Made by a program: the position numbers and the translations under genes
Assembly (NCBI RefSeq): GCF_003725735.1
Contig: NZ_RJTM01000107.1
Location: 1 to 64,000, forward strand
Origin: Sinomicrobium pectinilyticum
GTDB lineage: Bacteria > Bacteroidota > Bacteroidia > Flavobacteriales > Flavobacteriaceae
Direction of reading: 5' to 3'
DNA length: 64,000 nucleotides
The notes under the pieces: generated by a model
The model's database searches: none
What the model was told of the DNA's origin: nothing
Seen by the model: only the letters and a program-made list of their open reading frames with translations
Shown: one piece after another, positions 17,097-25,709 of the stretch
Position numbering within the stretch: the first letter of the stretch is position 1
Layout of the letters: every line of letters starts with the position of its first letter

Positions 17097-20000
17097 ATGA
17101 AAACAAAACTACGTTCGATAGTACTGTACAGGTACTTCTCACCTTTACTTTTCTTGATGTGCTTTGTATTCTCTTTCGGGGGATACGCCCAACAAAAAAC
17201 CGTCAGCGGAGCGGTTACGGACCAGGAAGGGGTCCCCTTACCGGGAGTCAATGTAATAGTAAAGGGTACGAATAGGGGAACGACGACCGATTTTGATGGT
17301 AATTATACTATCAATGCGGCTCCCGGAGAAATCCTGCTCTATACTTATGTCGGACAAAGAACCGAAGAGAGGACGGTGGAAACATCCGCCGTCATCAATG
17401 TACGGATGTCCGAAGATGCTCAGGCCCTTGAGGAAGTTGTGGTCATAGGATACGGGGAAGTAGAGAGAAAAGACCTTACCGGGTCCGTATCTTCCGTAAG
17501 CAATGCCCAGATCCGCGACATTCCGCTCAGTTCCGCCGCCGAGGCCATAACAGGAAGACTGGCCGGGGTAAAAGTAACTTCCACGGAGGGCCGGCCGGGG
17601 GCGGATATAGAGATCACCGTGCGGGGAGGTACATCCATTACCCAGGATAACACCCCGTTGTATATAGTGGACGGCGTGCAGATGGACAATGCACTCTCCA
17701 TTCTTTCCATGCAGGAAATAGAAACCATCGATGTCTTAAAGGATGCCGCTTCTACTGCTATTTATGGGGCAAGAGGGGCCAATGGAGTGATACTTATCAC
17801 AACCAAGGGAGGGAAAGCGATGCCTACCCAGATTACCTATAATACTTTTGCAGGAGTGAGGGAGATTACCAATAAACTGGAGGTAATGAAGCCCTATGAT
17901 TTTGTTTTGTATCAATATCAGGTATATGACGGTTCCGAAGAAGACCGGAATAATTTTATAGAGCGGTACGGACGCTGGGAAGATCTTGATATATATAAGA
18001 GTATGCCTTATACGGACTGGCAGGAAGAAGTTTTCGGGCGTGCAGCCTGGAGCCAGACACATGTGCTTACCGCTACCGGGGGATCGGAAAAAACTACTTT
18101 CAGCCTCAATCTCAATCATGTGGAAGAAGACGGGATCATGCTGAATTCCGCAAACAAGAGAAGCCTGATGGCATTCAAGTTCACTCACAATGCTTCGGAT
18201 AGACTGAAAATAGGAGTCAATACCCGCTACAGCCGTCAGCGTATCGATGGCGTAGGGACTTCTTCTACGGGAAGTCAGGGGACTAACAGGCTGCGGAATT
18301 CTGTCCGCTACAGGCCTTTTTCTATGGGCGAACAGGAAAATGAAGTGGATGTATTTGATCCGGAATATGCTAACCTTACCAACCTTACCAACCCTGTGTT
18401 ATTGGCCAATAACGAGATCCGCAATGATTACCGGACAAACTTTAACCTGAACGGGTGGCTACAACTGGAGTTAATGAAAGGGCTTTCTTTTCGCAGTGTT
18501 GCCGGTATGGTGCAAAACTGGCGTACCGATCAAACCTTTAACGGGAGGGTCACCGGCGTAGCGAGGCAAAATGCGGATATGCCCGTTGTACAGCTTCGCA
18601 AGAGTGAGAGCCTTACTTTGAATTTTTCGAATACCCTGAATTACAAAACAACCATTGGTGACCATAAAATGGATTTCCTGTTGGGGACCGAATTTTTGCA
18701 GGGGGAGGGAAATAGCCATAACAGTACCATAAAATGGTTTCCGGAAGATATAACTGCGAAAGAGGCTTTTGCCGGAATACAGAAAGCAACACCGCCCGAA
18801 GGGCAGATCCAGGATGCCCCCACTACGGGAGAATCTATACACCGTTTGCTGTCATTTTTCGGACGTATCAACTATAGTTATGCAGGTAAATACCTGGCCA
18901 CATTTACACTACGTGCCGATGGCTCTTCCAAGTTTATGAGTGGCAACCGCTATGCCTATTTTCCTTCCGGGGCATTGTCCTGGAGAATGTCGGAAGAGTC
19001 TTTCCTGGAAAATGCCGATTTTATTTCTAACCTGAAGCTTCGGGTAAGTATGGGATTGGCAGGTAACAATCGTATAGACAATGACCTGTACAAAACGATG
19101 TTTTCCGCTTCTGGAGATTATGGCTATGCATTCGGAGATGCGGTAACCCCCGGCTTTGCCTCTACAAGCCTTGCCAATCCGTTCCTGAAATGGGAAACTA
19201 CGGTTTCCAGCAATGCCGGGGTGGATTTCTCATTTTTTAACAACCGGTTGAGCGGCTCCGTAGATGCATATCTCAATCGTACCAGGGATTTGCTGCTCAA
19301 TAAAGATATCCCGCAGACCAGCGGGTATTCCCGCCAGATACAGAACGTCGGGAAAACGGAGAACAGGGGACTGGAATTCCAGTTGTCGGGAGACATCATC
19401 CGTACCCGCGATTTTAGCTGGACCGCCAATTTTAATATAGCATTCAATAAAAATAAAATAGTCAGTCTGGGAAACGATCCACAGGGAAATCCGCAGCAAT
19501 ACTTTCTGCAGGGTTCCGGTTGGGTGAACAACATGCTGGACTTCAAAGTGGAGGTCGGTAAACCCCTCGGGCAGTTCTACGGATTTATAACCGACGGTTT
19601 CTATGGTATAAACGATTTCAATTATGATGCCTCCACACAAACCTATACGCTTAAAGAAGGAGTGCCGAGTTCCAGTGCTGCAGCCCTTGGAGCCAAAGGA
19701 GTGCAACCGGGAGACCTGAAACTCGTGGACCTCAATGGCGATGGAGTTATTGGAGAAGAAGACCGTACCGTACTGGGAAATGCACAACCCAAACATTTCG
19801 GAGGGTTTAATCAGCAATTCATTTACAAAAACTTTGATATGAGCGTTTTTGTGAACTGGTCTTATGGTAATAAAGTGTATAACGCCAATAAAATGGAGTA
19901 TACCACCGCTTATTTGTACAAAGACAATAATATGCTCAGTATAATGACAGACCGCTGGAAATGGTATGATGCCAACGGGGTTAAGGTCACTGATCCGCAG

Positions 20001-20333
20001 GCTTTGGCCGAAATGAATAAGGACACCAAATACTGGACACCTCCCGGCGGATATTATACGTTGCATTCGGCCGCTATAGAGGATGGTTCTTTTCTCCGCA
20101 TAAGCAATATTACCCTTGGTTATACGCTTCCTGAGGAGATTGTCCGCAAAACAGGCTTTCTTTCAAATATCCGGGTATATGCTACCGTAAACAACGTCTG
20201 GACAATTACCGGTTACAGCGGTTATGATCCGGAAGCCAATACCCGGAGGTCTACCCCTCTTACGCCCGGGGTGGATTATTCCGCCTACCCGAGGAGCAGG
20301 TATGTACTTACCGGAATTAACGTAACCTTTTAA
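17097..20333 (+). CDS. SusC/RagA-type TonB-dependent transporter 1 (pectin locus)
   Basis: A 1078-residue outer membrane transporter. The signal peptide ends at GGYAQ (about 32). The carboxypeptidase-like domain (about 34-110) carries PLPGVNVIVKGT and TDFDGNY. The TonB box is EEVVVIGYG (about 115). The plug has PLYIVDGVQMDN and IDVLKDAASTAIYGARGANGVI, and a SusC-type barrel ends in GINVTF. No STN domain is present, so it does not signal to a FecR/sigma pair. It works with the SusD lipoprotein 23 bp downstream to import oligosaccharides, here presumably pectin-derived. Its promoter is LacI-operator controlled. Confidence 0.95.
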   Translation: MKTKLRSIVLYRYFSPLLFLMCFVFSFGGYAQQKTVSGAVTDQEGVPLPGVNVIVKGTNRGTTTDFDGNYTINAAPGEILLYTYVGQRTEERTVETSAVINVRMSEDAQALEEVVVIGYGEVERKDLTGSVSSVSNAQIRDIPLSSAAEAITGRLAGVKVTSTEGRPGADIEITVRGGTSITQDNTPLYIVDGVQMDNALSILSMQEIETIDVLKDAASTAIYGARGANGVILITTKGGKAMPTQITYNTFAGVREITNKLEVMKPYDFVLYQYQVYDGSEEDRNNFIERYGRWEDLDIYKSMPYTDWQEEVFGRAAWSQTHVLTATGGSEKTTFSLNLNHVEEDGIMLNSANKRSLMAFKFTHNASDRLKIGVNTRYSRQRIDGVGTSSTGSQGTNRLRNSVRYRPFSMGEQENEVDVFDPEYANLTNLTNPVLLANNEIRNDYRTNFNLNGWLQLELMKGLSFRSVAGMVQNWRTDQTFNGRVTGVARQNADMPVVQLRKSESLTLNFSNTLNYKTTIGDHKMDFLLGTEFLQGEGNSHNSTIKWFPEDITAKEAFAGIQKATPPEGQIQDAPTTGESIHRLLSFFGRINYSYAGKYLATFTLRADGSSKFMSGNRYAYFPSGALSWRMSEESFLENADFISNLKLRVSMGLAGNNRIDNDLYKTMFSASGDYGYAFGDAVTPGFASTSLANPFLKWETTVSSNAGVDFSFFNNRLSGSVDAYLNRTRDLLLNKDIPQTSGYSRQIQNVGKTENRGLEFQLSGDIIRTRDFSWTANFNIAFNKNKIVSLGNDPQGNPQQYFLQGSGWVNNMLDFKVEVGKPLGQFYGFITDGFYGINDFNYDASTQTYTLKEGVPSSSAAALGAKGVQPGDLKLVDLNGDGVIGEEDRTVLGNAQPKHFGGFNQQFIYKNFDMSVFVNWSYGNKVYNANKMEYTTAYLYKDNNMLSIMTDRWKWYDANGVKVTDPQALAEMNKDTKYWTPPGGYYTLHSAAIEDGSFLRISNITLGYTLPEEIVRKTGFLSNIRVYATVNNVWTITGYSGYDPEANTRRSTPLTPGVDYSAYPRSRYVLTGINVTF

Positions 20334-20356
20334 CCGCAACCACTAAAACTGGAATC

Positions 20357-22183
20357 ATGAAAAAAATAAACCATATAAAACAGTTCTTCGGGATAGTCCT
20401 GGCACTGTTCTTTAGCTCTTCCTGTGAGGATGTCCTGGATGTGGAAAATAACGCAACCGTATCCGAACAGGCTGTGTTCAACAGTCTTTCGTATACCAAT
20501 TCTGCCGTGGTAGGTATCTACAACCAGCTTATCGGCGACAACGCCTATGGCAACCGTATATCCTGCCTGTACCCGCAGACAGCGGACGATTTTAAAACCT
20601 CCGGCGATTACAATTGTAACGATCGCAGGGGGATAGGGATGTACGGGGCCTGCTCGTCCAATGTAGAACTCAATAATCCTTTCAAACAACTGTATACCGG
20701 GATAGAAAGGGCCAATATTTGCATTAAATACATACCGCTTTCCAATCTTTACGAAAACGGTACGGAGGAGGAGAAAGCAATGATGCGTATCCATTACGGG
20801 GAAGCCTTGACGCTAAGGGCCCAGTTCTATCACGAATTATTGCGTAACTGGGGAGACCTTCCCGCGCAGTTTGTCCCTTCCGCGGATATGCAGGACCTCT
20901 TTCTGCCCAAAACAGACCGGGATGAGATATACGATCAGCTTCTCGAAGACCTGGAACTCGCTTCCGAATTATTGCCCTGGCGTACCGAAAGCCCCTTTCA
21001 GAATGTAAGGGTAACCAAAGGGACGGCCAAAGGATTACGTGCACGTATTGCATTGGCAAGAGGGGGGTACGCCCTGCGCAGGGAAACGAATATGATGGAA
21101 CGAAAGCCGGATTACCTGGATTTTTACAGGATTGCCATGCAGGAGTGCAAAGAGATCATGGCACGCAGAGATCAGCACAATCTCAATCCGGATTACGAAA
21201 GCATCTTCAGGTACCTTCACGGGCAGGGTAGTGACCCCACCGGGGAAATACTGTTTGAAGTAGGCGCCTTCGGGGGAAATTCCAAGACCGATAGCAAACT
21301 GGCATACTATAATGGTATGGTACACAATGTAAACAGTCGTTATGGCCGTGGTGGCGGGGGAATTGAGGCCACTCCTACCTATTTTTACGAATTTGATTCT
21401 ATTGCTGATGTAAGAAGAGATGTCACCCTGGCTATTTATGAAGTGGATAAAGAAAGTAAGGCCAGTATGGTCAGCGCTTCCGGTTTTAAAGACGGTAAAT
21501 TCCGCAGGTCGTGGACCAATATTACGGGAACCTCGCAAAATCTTGCCGTGAACTGGCCGTTGCTGCGTTTTGCCGATGTCTTGCTCATGTATGCCGAAGC
21601 AGATAATGAAGTGAACGGAGCCCCCTCCGCCGATGCTGTGAACGCTCTTAAGGAAGTCAGGCAACGAGCCTATGCCGGAAGTTCGGACACAGGAGTTATC
21701 CCGGCAGACAAACAAGGCTTTTTTGATGCCATAGTAAAAGAAAGGCTGCTGGAATTCGGGGGAGAAGGAATTCGAAAATACGATCTCATCCGGTGGAATC
21801 TTCTCGGGACCAAAATTGCGGAGACCAGAGATAAGTTACGGCAGTTTATGGATGGCACGGGACGTTATAGTAACGTACCGGAATTTATATACAGCATTCC
21901 GGAAGATTACGACGCTACGGTCTCATCCGGGGAAATGATTAACCGTATTGAATTTTACGGCGGCGGAACAGAACGTGTGTTTTTCTTTCCCACTCCGGCC
22001 GAAGCTCCTGAAGGGGAAGATTATGTGCGTGTATCCTGGAGAGATGCTATAAATGAAGATCTGATCAATAGCGAAAGGAAAGGCTGGGCCCAGTATTTCG
22101 AGCCTGACCATAAGGAATTATTCCCGCTTTACGATGAGATATTACAACAGAACTATAACCTGACCCAGGATTATGGATACTAG
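20357..22183 (+). CDS. SusD/RagB-type glycan-binding lipoprotein 1 (pectin locus)
   Basis: A 608-residue surface lipoprotein. The lipobox Cys is in FSSSCEDVLDVENN. The N-terminal SusD-like and C-terminal RagB-like regions are present: TPR-like helices with RAQFYHELLRNWGDLPAQ, RFADVLLMYAEADNEV, and the terminal KERLLEFGGEGIRKYDLIRWN. It caps the SusC barrel and binds oligosaccharide. It forms an operon with susC 1 (23 bp gap) and the DUF4957/DUF5123-like lipoprotein (34 bp gap). Confidence 0.95.
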   Translation: MKKINHIKQFFGIVLALFFSSSCEDVLDVENNATVSEQAVFNSLSYTNSAVVGIYNQLIGDNAYGNRISCLYPQTADDFKTSGDYNCNDRRGIGMYGACSSNVELNNPFKQLYTGIERANICIKYIPLSNLYENGTEEEKAMMRIHYGEALTLRAQFYHELLRNWGDLPAQFVPSADMQDLFLPKTDRDEIYDQLLEDLELASELLPWRTESPFQNVRVTKGTAKGLRARIALARGGYALRRETNMMERKPDYLDFYRIAMQECKEIMARRDQHNLNPDYESIFRYLHGQGSDPTGEILFEVGAFGGNSKTDSKLAYYNGMVHNVNSRYGRGGGGIEATPTYFYEFDSIADVRRDVTLAIYEVDKESKASMVSASGFKDGKFRRSWTNITGTSQNLAVNWPLLRFADVLLMYAEADNEVNGAPSADAVNALKEVRQRAYAGSSDTGVIPADKQGFFDAIVKERLLEFGGEGIRKYDLIRWNLLGTKIAETRDKLRQFMDGTGRYSNVPEFIYSIPEDYDATVSSGEMINRIEFYGGGTERVFFFPTPAEAPEGEDYVRVSWRDAINEDLINSERKGWAQYFEPDHKELFPLYDEILQQNYNLTQDYGY

Positions 22184-22217
22184 ATACAACCATTTCGCCA
22201 TACCAAAAAAAGAACCG

Positions 22218-23873
22218 ATGAAACCAAAATATAAGAAATACCGACAATGGATGCTGATCGTAGCACTGGCATTGTTTCTGTGGAACTGTAGCGATGACGA
22301 TAACAATGCGGAAGGGGACGGGTTGAGCAGAATGTTTACCCCCGGTAAGATAGACGCCGAAAGCCGGACTACCTCGGTAAAACTCACCTGGCAGCCTTCT
22401 TTGTATACCGGGGGACTGGATGTTACCTATACCGTACAGGTGTCCCGGGACACCCTGTTTGCCGACGCCAGTGGTGTGGAATATGAAGAAGTAGTAGATA
22501 CCGCAGGTATAACGCTTACGGATGAAAACATTGCTGCCAGGCGTAAATATTTTGCACGTATCAAGGCCAATGCCCTGGACAATACCGCGGAGTCCTACTG
22601 GATGACCAGCGGAAGTTTTGCTATACAGGGCGTTCAGAATATGCTGCCTGTTTACGATCCGGAACGCAGGGCCACTTCCGTAACCCTGAGGTGGAAAGAA
22701 GGTACGGAATTTAACCGTATGGAGATGACACCGGTAATCGGAGCGGAGGAAAACGGAGAGGCTATTTTAGGAGACCCGGTGGAAATACCACTGAACGCCG
22801 ATGATGTTGCTTCCGGGTTTAAAGTATTGGAAAACCTGGAACCCCGCAGGTCCTACCAGGTAGAAATATACCAGAACAGCAGCAGTATGGGGTATGTGGC
22901 CTTTACTACACGATTACAAACGGTTTATGCCTACACCGTCAGCCCGGGAGATGATCTTAAAGCAGTAATTGACAATGCCGGAGATGGAGAAGTTATAGGA
23001 TTGGAACCCGGAGTATATGAACTTTCAGGAACCAAATTCAATATTGACGGAAAAACCGTGGTGCTGATGTCGACCTCAGGCAATCCTGAAAATACCATCT
23101 TGCGGACCAATCAGTTTACGTTGATGAACGACAATGCCGGACTCAGCTTTTCGGGGATCACTTTTGACCTGGGCGGAAATCTTTATTTCCTGGATGTGGC
23201 CAGCGGGGCAGGTGCTACCTTTAAAAATGTGAAGGTCAACAATTGTATCATTGAAAATGCGGCCACGTCTGCCTTCCGTACGGACAGGGCTGACCTGTAT
23301 AGAATAGATACCATACAATTTAGCAATACCCGGTTCCGGAATATGGAAGGAAGTAATTACTGGATGCTCCATATAGAAAAAACAGAAGTTAAACTCCTGG
23401 AACTGGACAATTGTACTGTAAATAATATTGGTCGGGGAATAATCCGGATGACCAAATCCCTCGATATGGCACCCAAGGTAGTCATCAACCACTGTACTTT
23501 TAACAACTTCGGTGGAAATGGAACCAATAATACATTATTTGACGGAGGAAGTAACATCATTGATCTTACTATTCAAAACAGTATCCTGGCCAATATGCCA
23601 TACGAAGGCAGCACGGTGGGGACAAGTGTATTGCGTGTAAACAACGATGCGGCAAAGGTGAACATCAGTAATAATAATTTCTACAATCTTACTGCCGACG
23701 GAGAACAGTTTGCAACCTTCCCGGACTATAGCTATCTGACCATGCAGAATAACCTGGAAGAGACTCTGGACTGGAATGCTTCTACCGAAGATTTTTCCCT
23801 GCCACAGGATTCCCCGCTTCGTACTTTAAGTACGGAGGGGCGTGCACTGGGAGATGTTCGCTGGACGTATTGA
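22218..23873 (+). CDS. DUF4957/DUF5123-like surface lipoprotein
   Basis: About 551 residues from ATG 22218; an earlier in-frame ATG at 22173 would overlap the susD stop and push the signal peptide inward. The lipobox is FLWNCSDDDNN (Cys about 24). The N-terminal about 210 residues hold two fibronectin-III-like units (TSVKLTWQPS, TSVTLRWKEG). The C-terminal half is a right-handed beta-helix of the DUF4957/DUF5123 type, with Asn ladders such as VKVNNCIIENAATSAF and INHCTFNNFGGNG. The family recurs in pectin loci next to PL1, either as a surface glycan-binding protein or as an inactive or unassigned lyase-like fold. No lyase catalytic Arg/Lys set was identified. Confidence 0.8.
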   Translation: MKPKYKKYRQWMLIVALALFLWNCSDDDNNAEGDGLSRMFTPGKIDAESRTTSVKLTWQPSLYTGGLDVTYTVQVSRDTLFADASGVEYEEVVDTAGITLTDENIAARRKYFARIKANALDNTAESYWMTSGSFAIQGVQNMLPVYDPERRATSVTLRWKEGTEFNRMEMTPVIGAEENGEAILGDPVEIPLNADDVASGFKVLENLEPRRSYQVEIYQNSSSMGYVAFTTRLQTVYAYTVSPGDDLKAVIDNAGDGEVIGLEPGVYELSGTKFNIDGKTVVLMSTSGNPENTILRTNQFTLMNDNAGLSFSGITFDLGGNLYFLDVASGAGATFKNVKVNNCIIENAATSAFRTDRADLYRIDTIQFSNTRFRNMEGSNYWMLHIEKTEVKLLELDNCTVNNIGRGIIRMTKSLDMAPKVVINHCTFNNFGGNGTNNTLFDGGSNIIDLTIQNSILANMPYEGSTVGTSVLRVNNDAAKVNISNNNFYNLTADGEQFATFPDYSYLTMQNNLEETLDWNASTEDFSLPQDSPLRTLSTEGRALGDVRWTY

Positions 23874-23973
23874 GACAATAAATACCGGTGTTCCCGGTGC
23901 CATCCGTGCCCGGGGATACCGTTTATGTTATAGGGCTAGTGAATAAAATAGAATATAAAAACATCCGGTTACC

Positions 23974-25467
23974 ATGAGACTAAAATACGGCTTAGGATTA
24001 ACATTGCTGTTTATTGCTTTAGTGTATTGCAGTAGTAGCGCCGAACAGGACATAACAGATAACCCGAAGGGAGAACCTTCCGGGGAATTGGAGGAGCAGC
24101 AAACCGACCCGATACAAGAAGAAGCTTTGGCATTTCCCGGAGCGGAAGGTTTTGGCAGGAATGCTACGGGAGGCCGGGGAGGCCGGGTTATTAAAGTGAT
24201 CAATCTTAATGATTCGGGCCCCGGAAGTTTTCGCAGTGCCCTGGAAGCAGAGGGGGCAAGGATCGTGGTATTTGAAATATCAGGCAATATTGCTTTGCAG
24301 AGCCGCCTGGTCATCCGTAACAGCGACCTGACCATTGCGGGACAAACAGCCCCCGGCGGAGGTATTTGTATAAAGGACTATCCGGTGGTTATTGCGGCCG
24401 ATAATATTATAGTACGCTACATGCGTTTCCGGATGGGAGATGCGGCACAGCAGCAGGCCGATGCCCTCGAATCCCGCTTTCAGAAGAATATCATTATAGA
24501 TCATTGTTCCATGAGCTGGTCTACCGACGAATGTGCCACTTTTTACAGTAACGAAAATACTACCGTACAATGGTGCTTTATCACCGAAAGCCTTCGCAAT
24601 TCCGTACATGGAAAAGGAGCACATGGCTACGGGGGGATATGGGGAGGAAAAAATGCCTCTTTCCATCATAACCTGCTGGCACATCACGACAGTCGTAACC
24701 CCAGGCTGGGTGAGCGTGCCGATGAAGCTTTTGCGCTCACCGGTTTGGTTGATCTCCGGAATAATGTAATATATAATTGGGGGAACAACAGTGCTTACGG
24801 AGCCGAAGCCATGAATATTAATATTGTAAACTGCTATTACAAACCGGGACCGGCTACCCCGCATTCAAAAAGAGAACGTATCATTTCAATAGACAAGTCC
24901 CTGGATGAAGATTCACCGGTATACAATATCTGGGGAAAGTTTTATATAGACGGTAATTATGTGGAAGGAAGCGACAGGGCTACTCAGAGTAATTGGCAAT
25001 ACGGAATATATAACCAGATCCACGATAAATACAACATCACGGAAAAAGAAAAGGAATCACTCCGTTTGTCTTCCCCGCTGGATATTAAAAACAATGTAGT
25101 TACCCATACGGCACAAGAAGCTTATGAGAAAGTCATACGATTTGGCGGAGCATCGGTAAACCGGGATAAGGTGGATCAAAGGATAGCGGAAGAGGTAGTA
25201 AACGGAAGCTATACTTTTGAAGGATCTAATGGCAGTACCAATGGTATTATAGATACCCAGGGAGATGTAGGGGGATGGCCCGCACTTGATAAAGGAACCA
25301 TCCCGGAAGATTCTGATGGGGACGGAATGCCGGATGCGTGGGAAAAGAACCACGGGTTGAACCCGCAACTGGCAGACTCCGGCGGCCGGGACTTAAGTAC
25401 AGCCTATGACAATGTAGAAGTTTATATAAACGACCTGGTAAAACCTGTAACAAACGGACAGAGATAA
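23974..25467 (+). CDS. Pectate lyase, PL1 family, lipoprotein
   Basis: A 497-residue lipoprotein (lipobox about Cys19 in LVYCSSS). The mature domain begins FPGAEGFGRNATGGRGG, the hallmark of bacteroidetal PL1 lyases. It has the parallel beta-helix with IIDHCSMSWSTDE and the substrate/catalytic Arg region HHDSRNPRLGER. The C-terminus carries a Ca-binding DSDGDGMPDAWEK segment and TAYDNVEVYINDLV. It cleaves homogalacturonan by beta-elimination, producing unsaturated oligogalacturonides for the SusC/D system and GH105. It is probably surface-exposed, and is the last gene of the first pectin operon. Confidence 0.93.
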   Translation: MRLKYGLGLTLLFIALVYCSSSAEQDITDNPKGEPSGELEEQQTDPIQEEALAFPGAEGFGRNATGGRGGRVIKVINLNDSGPGSFRSALEAEGARIVVFEISGNIALQSRLVIRNSDLTIAGQTAPGGGICIKDYPVVIAADNIIVRYMRFRMGDAAQQQADALESRFQKNIIIDHCSMSWSTDECATFYSNENTTVQWCFITESLRNSVHGKGAHGYGGIWGGKNASFHHNLLAHHDSRNPRLGERADEAFALTGLVDLRNNVIYNWGNNSAYGAEAMNINIVNCYYKPGPATPHSKRERIISIDKSLDEDSPVYNIWGKFYIDGNYVEGSDRATQSNWQYGIYNQIHDKYNITEKEKESLRLSSPLDIKNNVVTHTAQEAYEKVIRFGGASVNRDKVDQRIAEEVVNGSYTFEGSNGSTNGIIDTQGDVGGWPALDKGTIPEDSDGDGMPDAWEKNHGLNPQLADSGGRDLSTAYDNVEVYINDLVKPVTNGQR

Positions 25468-25622
25468 CCTGTTTATAAAGCTGTTATAGATAATATGTTA
25501 AAAATCCGGAATAAAAAGGTTCTAAAAAAGATATAATAAACATACGGACATCGGTTGAAATACACCATAGTATTAAAGAACACTGCTTTATTCGGGTTTT
25601 TTGTAAAAAATACACTAAAAAA

Positions 25623-25653
25623 TTTGTGGATAGTTTATTTTTGTATACTTTAG
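25623..25653 (+). promoter_or_regulatory. Promoter of susC 2 (TTTG-N19-TACTTTAG)
   Basis: TTTG at 25623-25626 and TACTTTAG at 25646-25653 are exactly 19 bp apart, as in the Bacteroidota sigma-70 consensus TTTG-N19-TAnnTTTG. The start of transcription would fall within the operator that follows. Confidence 0.75.
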
Positions 25654-25667
25654 TGCAATCGATTACA
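25654..25667. promoter_or_regulatory. LacI-family operator at susC 2 promoter
   Basis: TGCAATCGATTACA, identical to the site at 16980-16993, abuts the -7 box. Together with the flanks (25643-25671) it forms a 29-bp exact duplicate of the susC 1 promoter element. Both SusC/D operons are therefore probably under one repressor, encoded elsewhere. Confidence 0.78.
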
Positions 25668-25709
25668 AAATAGTCAATCATCTATTAACTAACTAATTTT
25701 TTAACAATA

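Noticed and set aside
16910-17275. Plus-strand frame overlapping the start of susC 1
   Set aside because: It runs through the promoter and operator and overlaps susC 1 in another frame.
19230-20066. Long minus-strand frame opposite susC 1
   Set aside because: It is a shadow of the SusC barrel coding region; composition is biased and no domain is recognisable.
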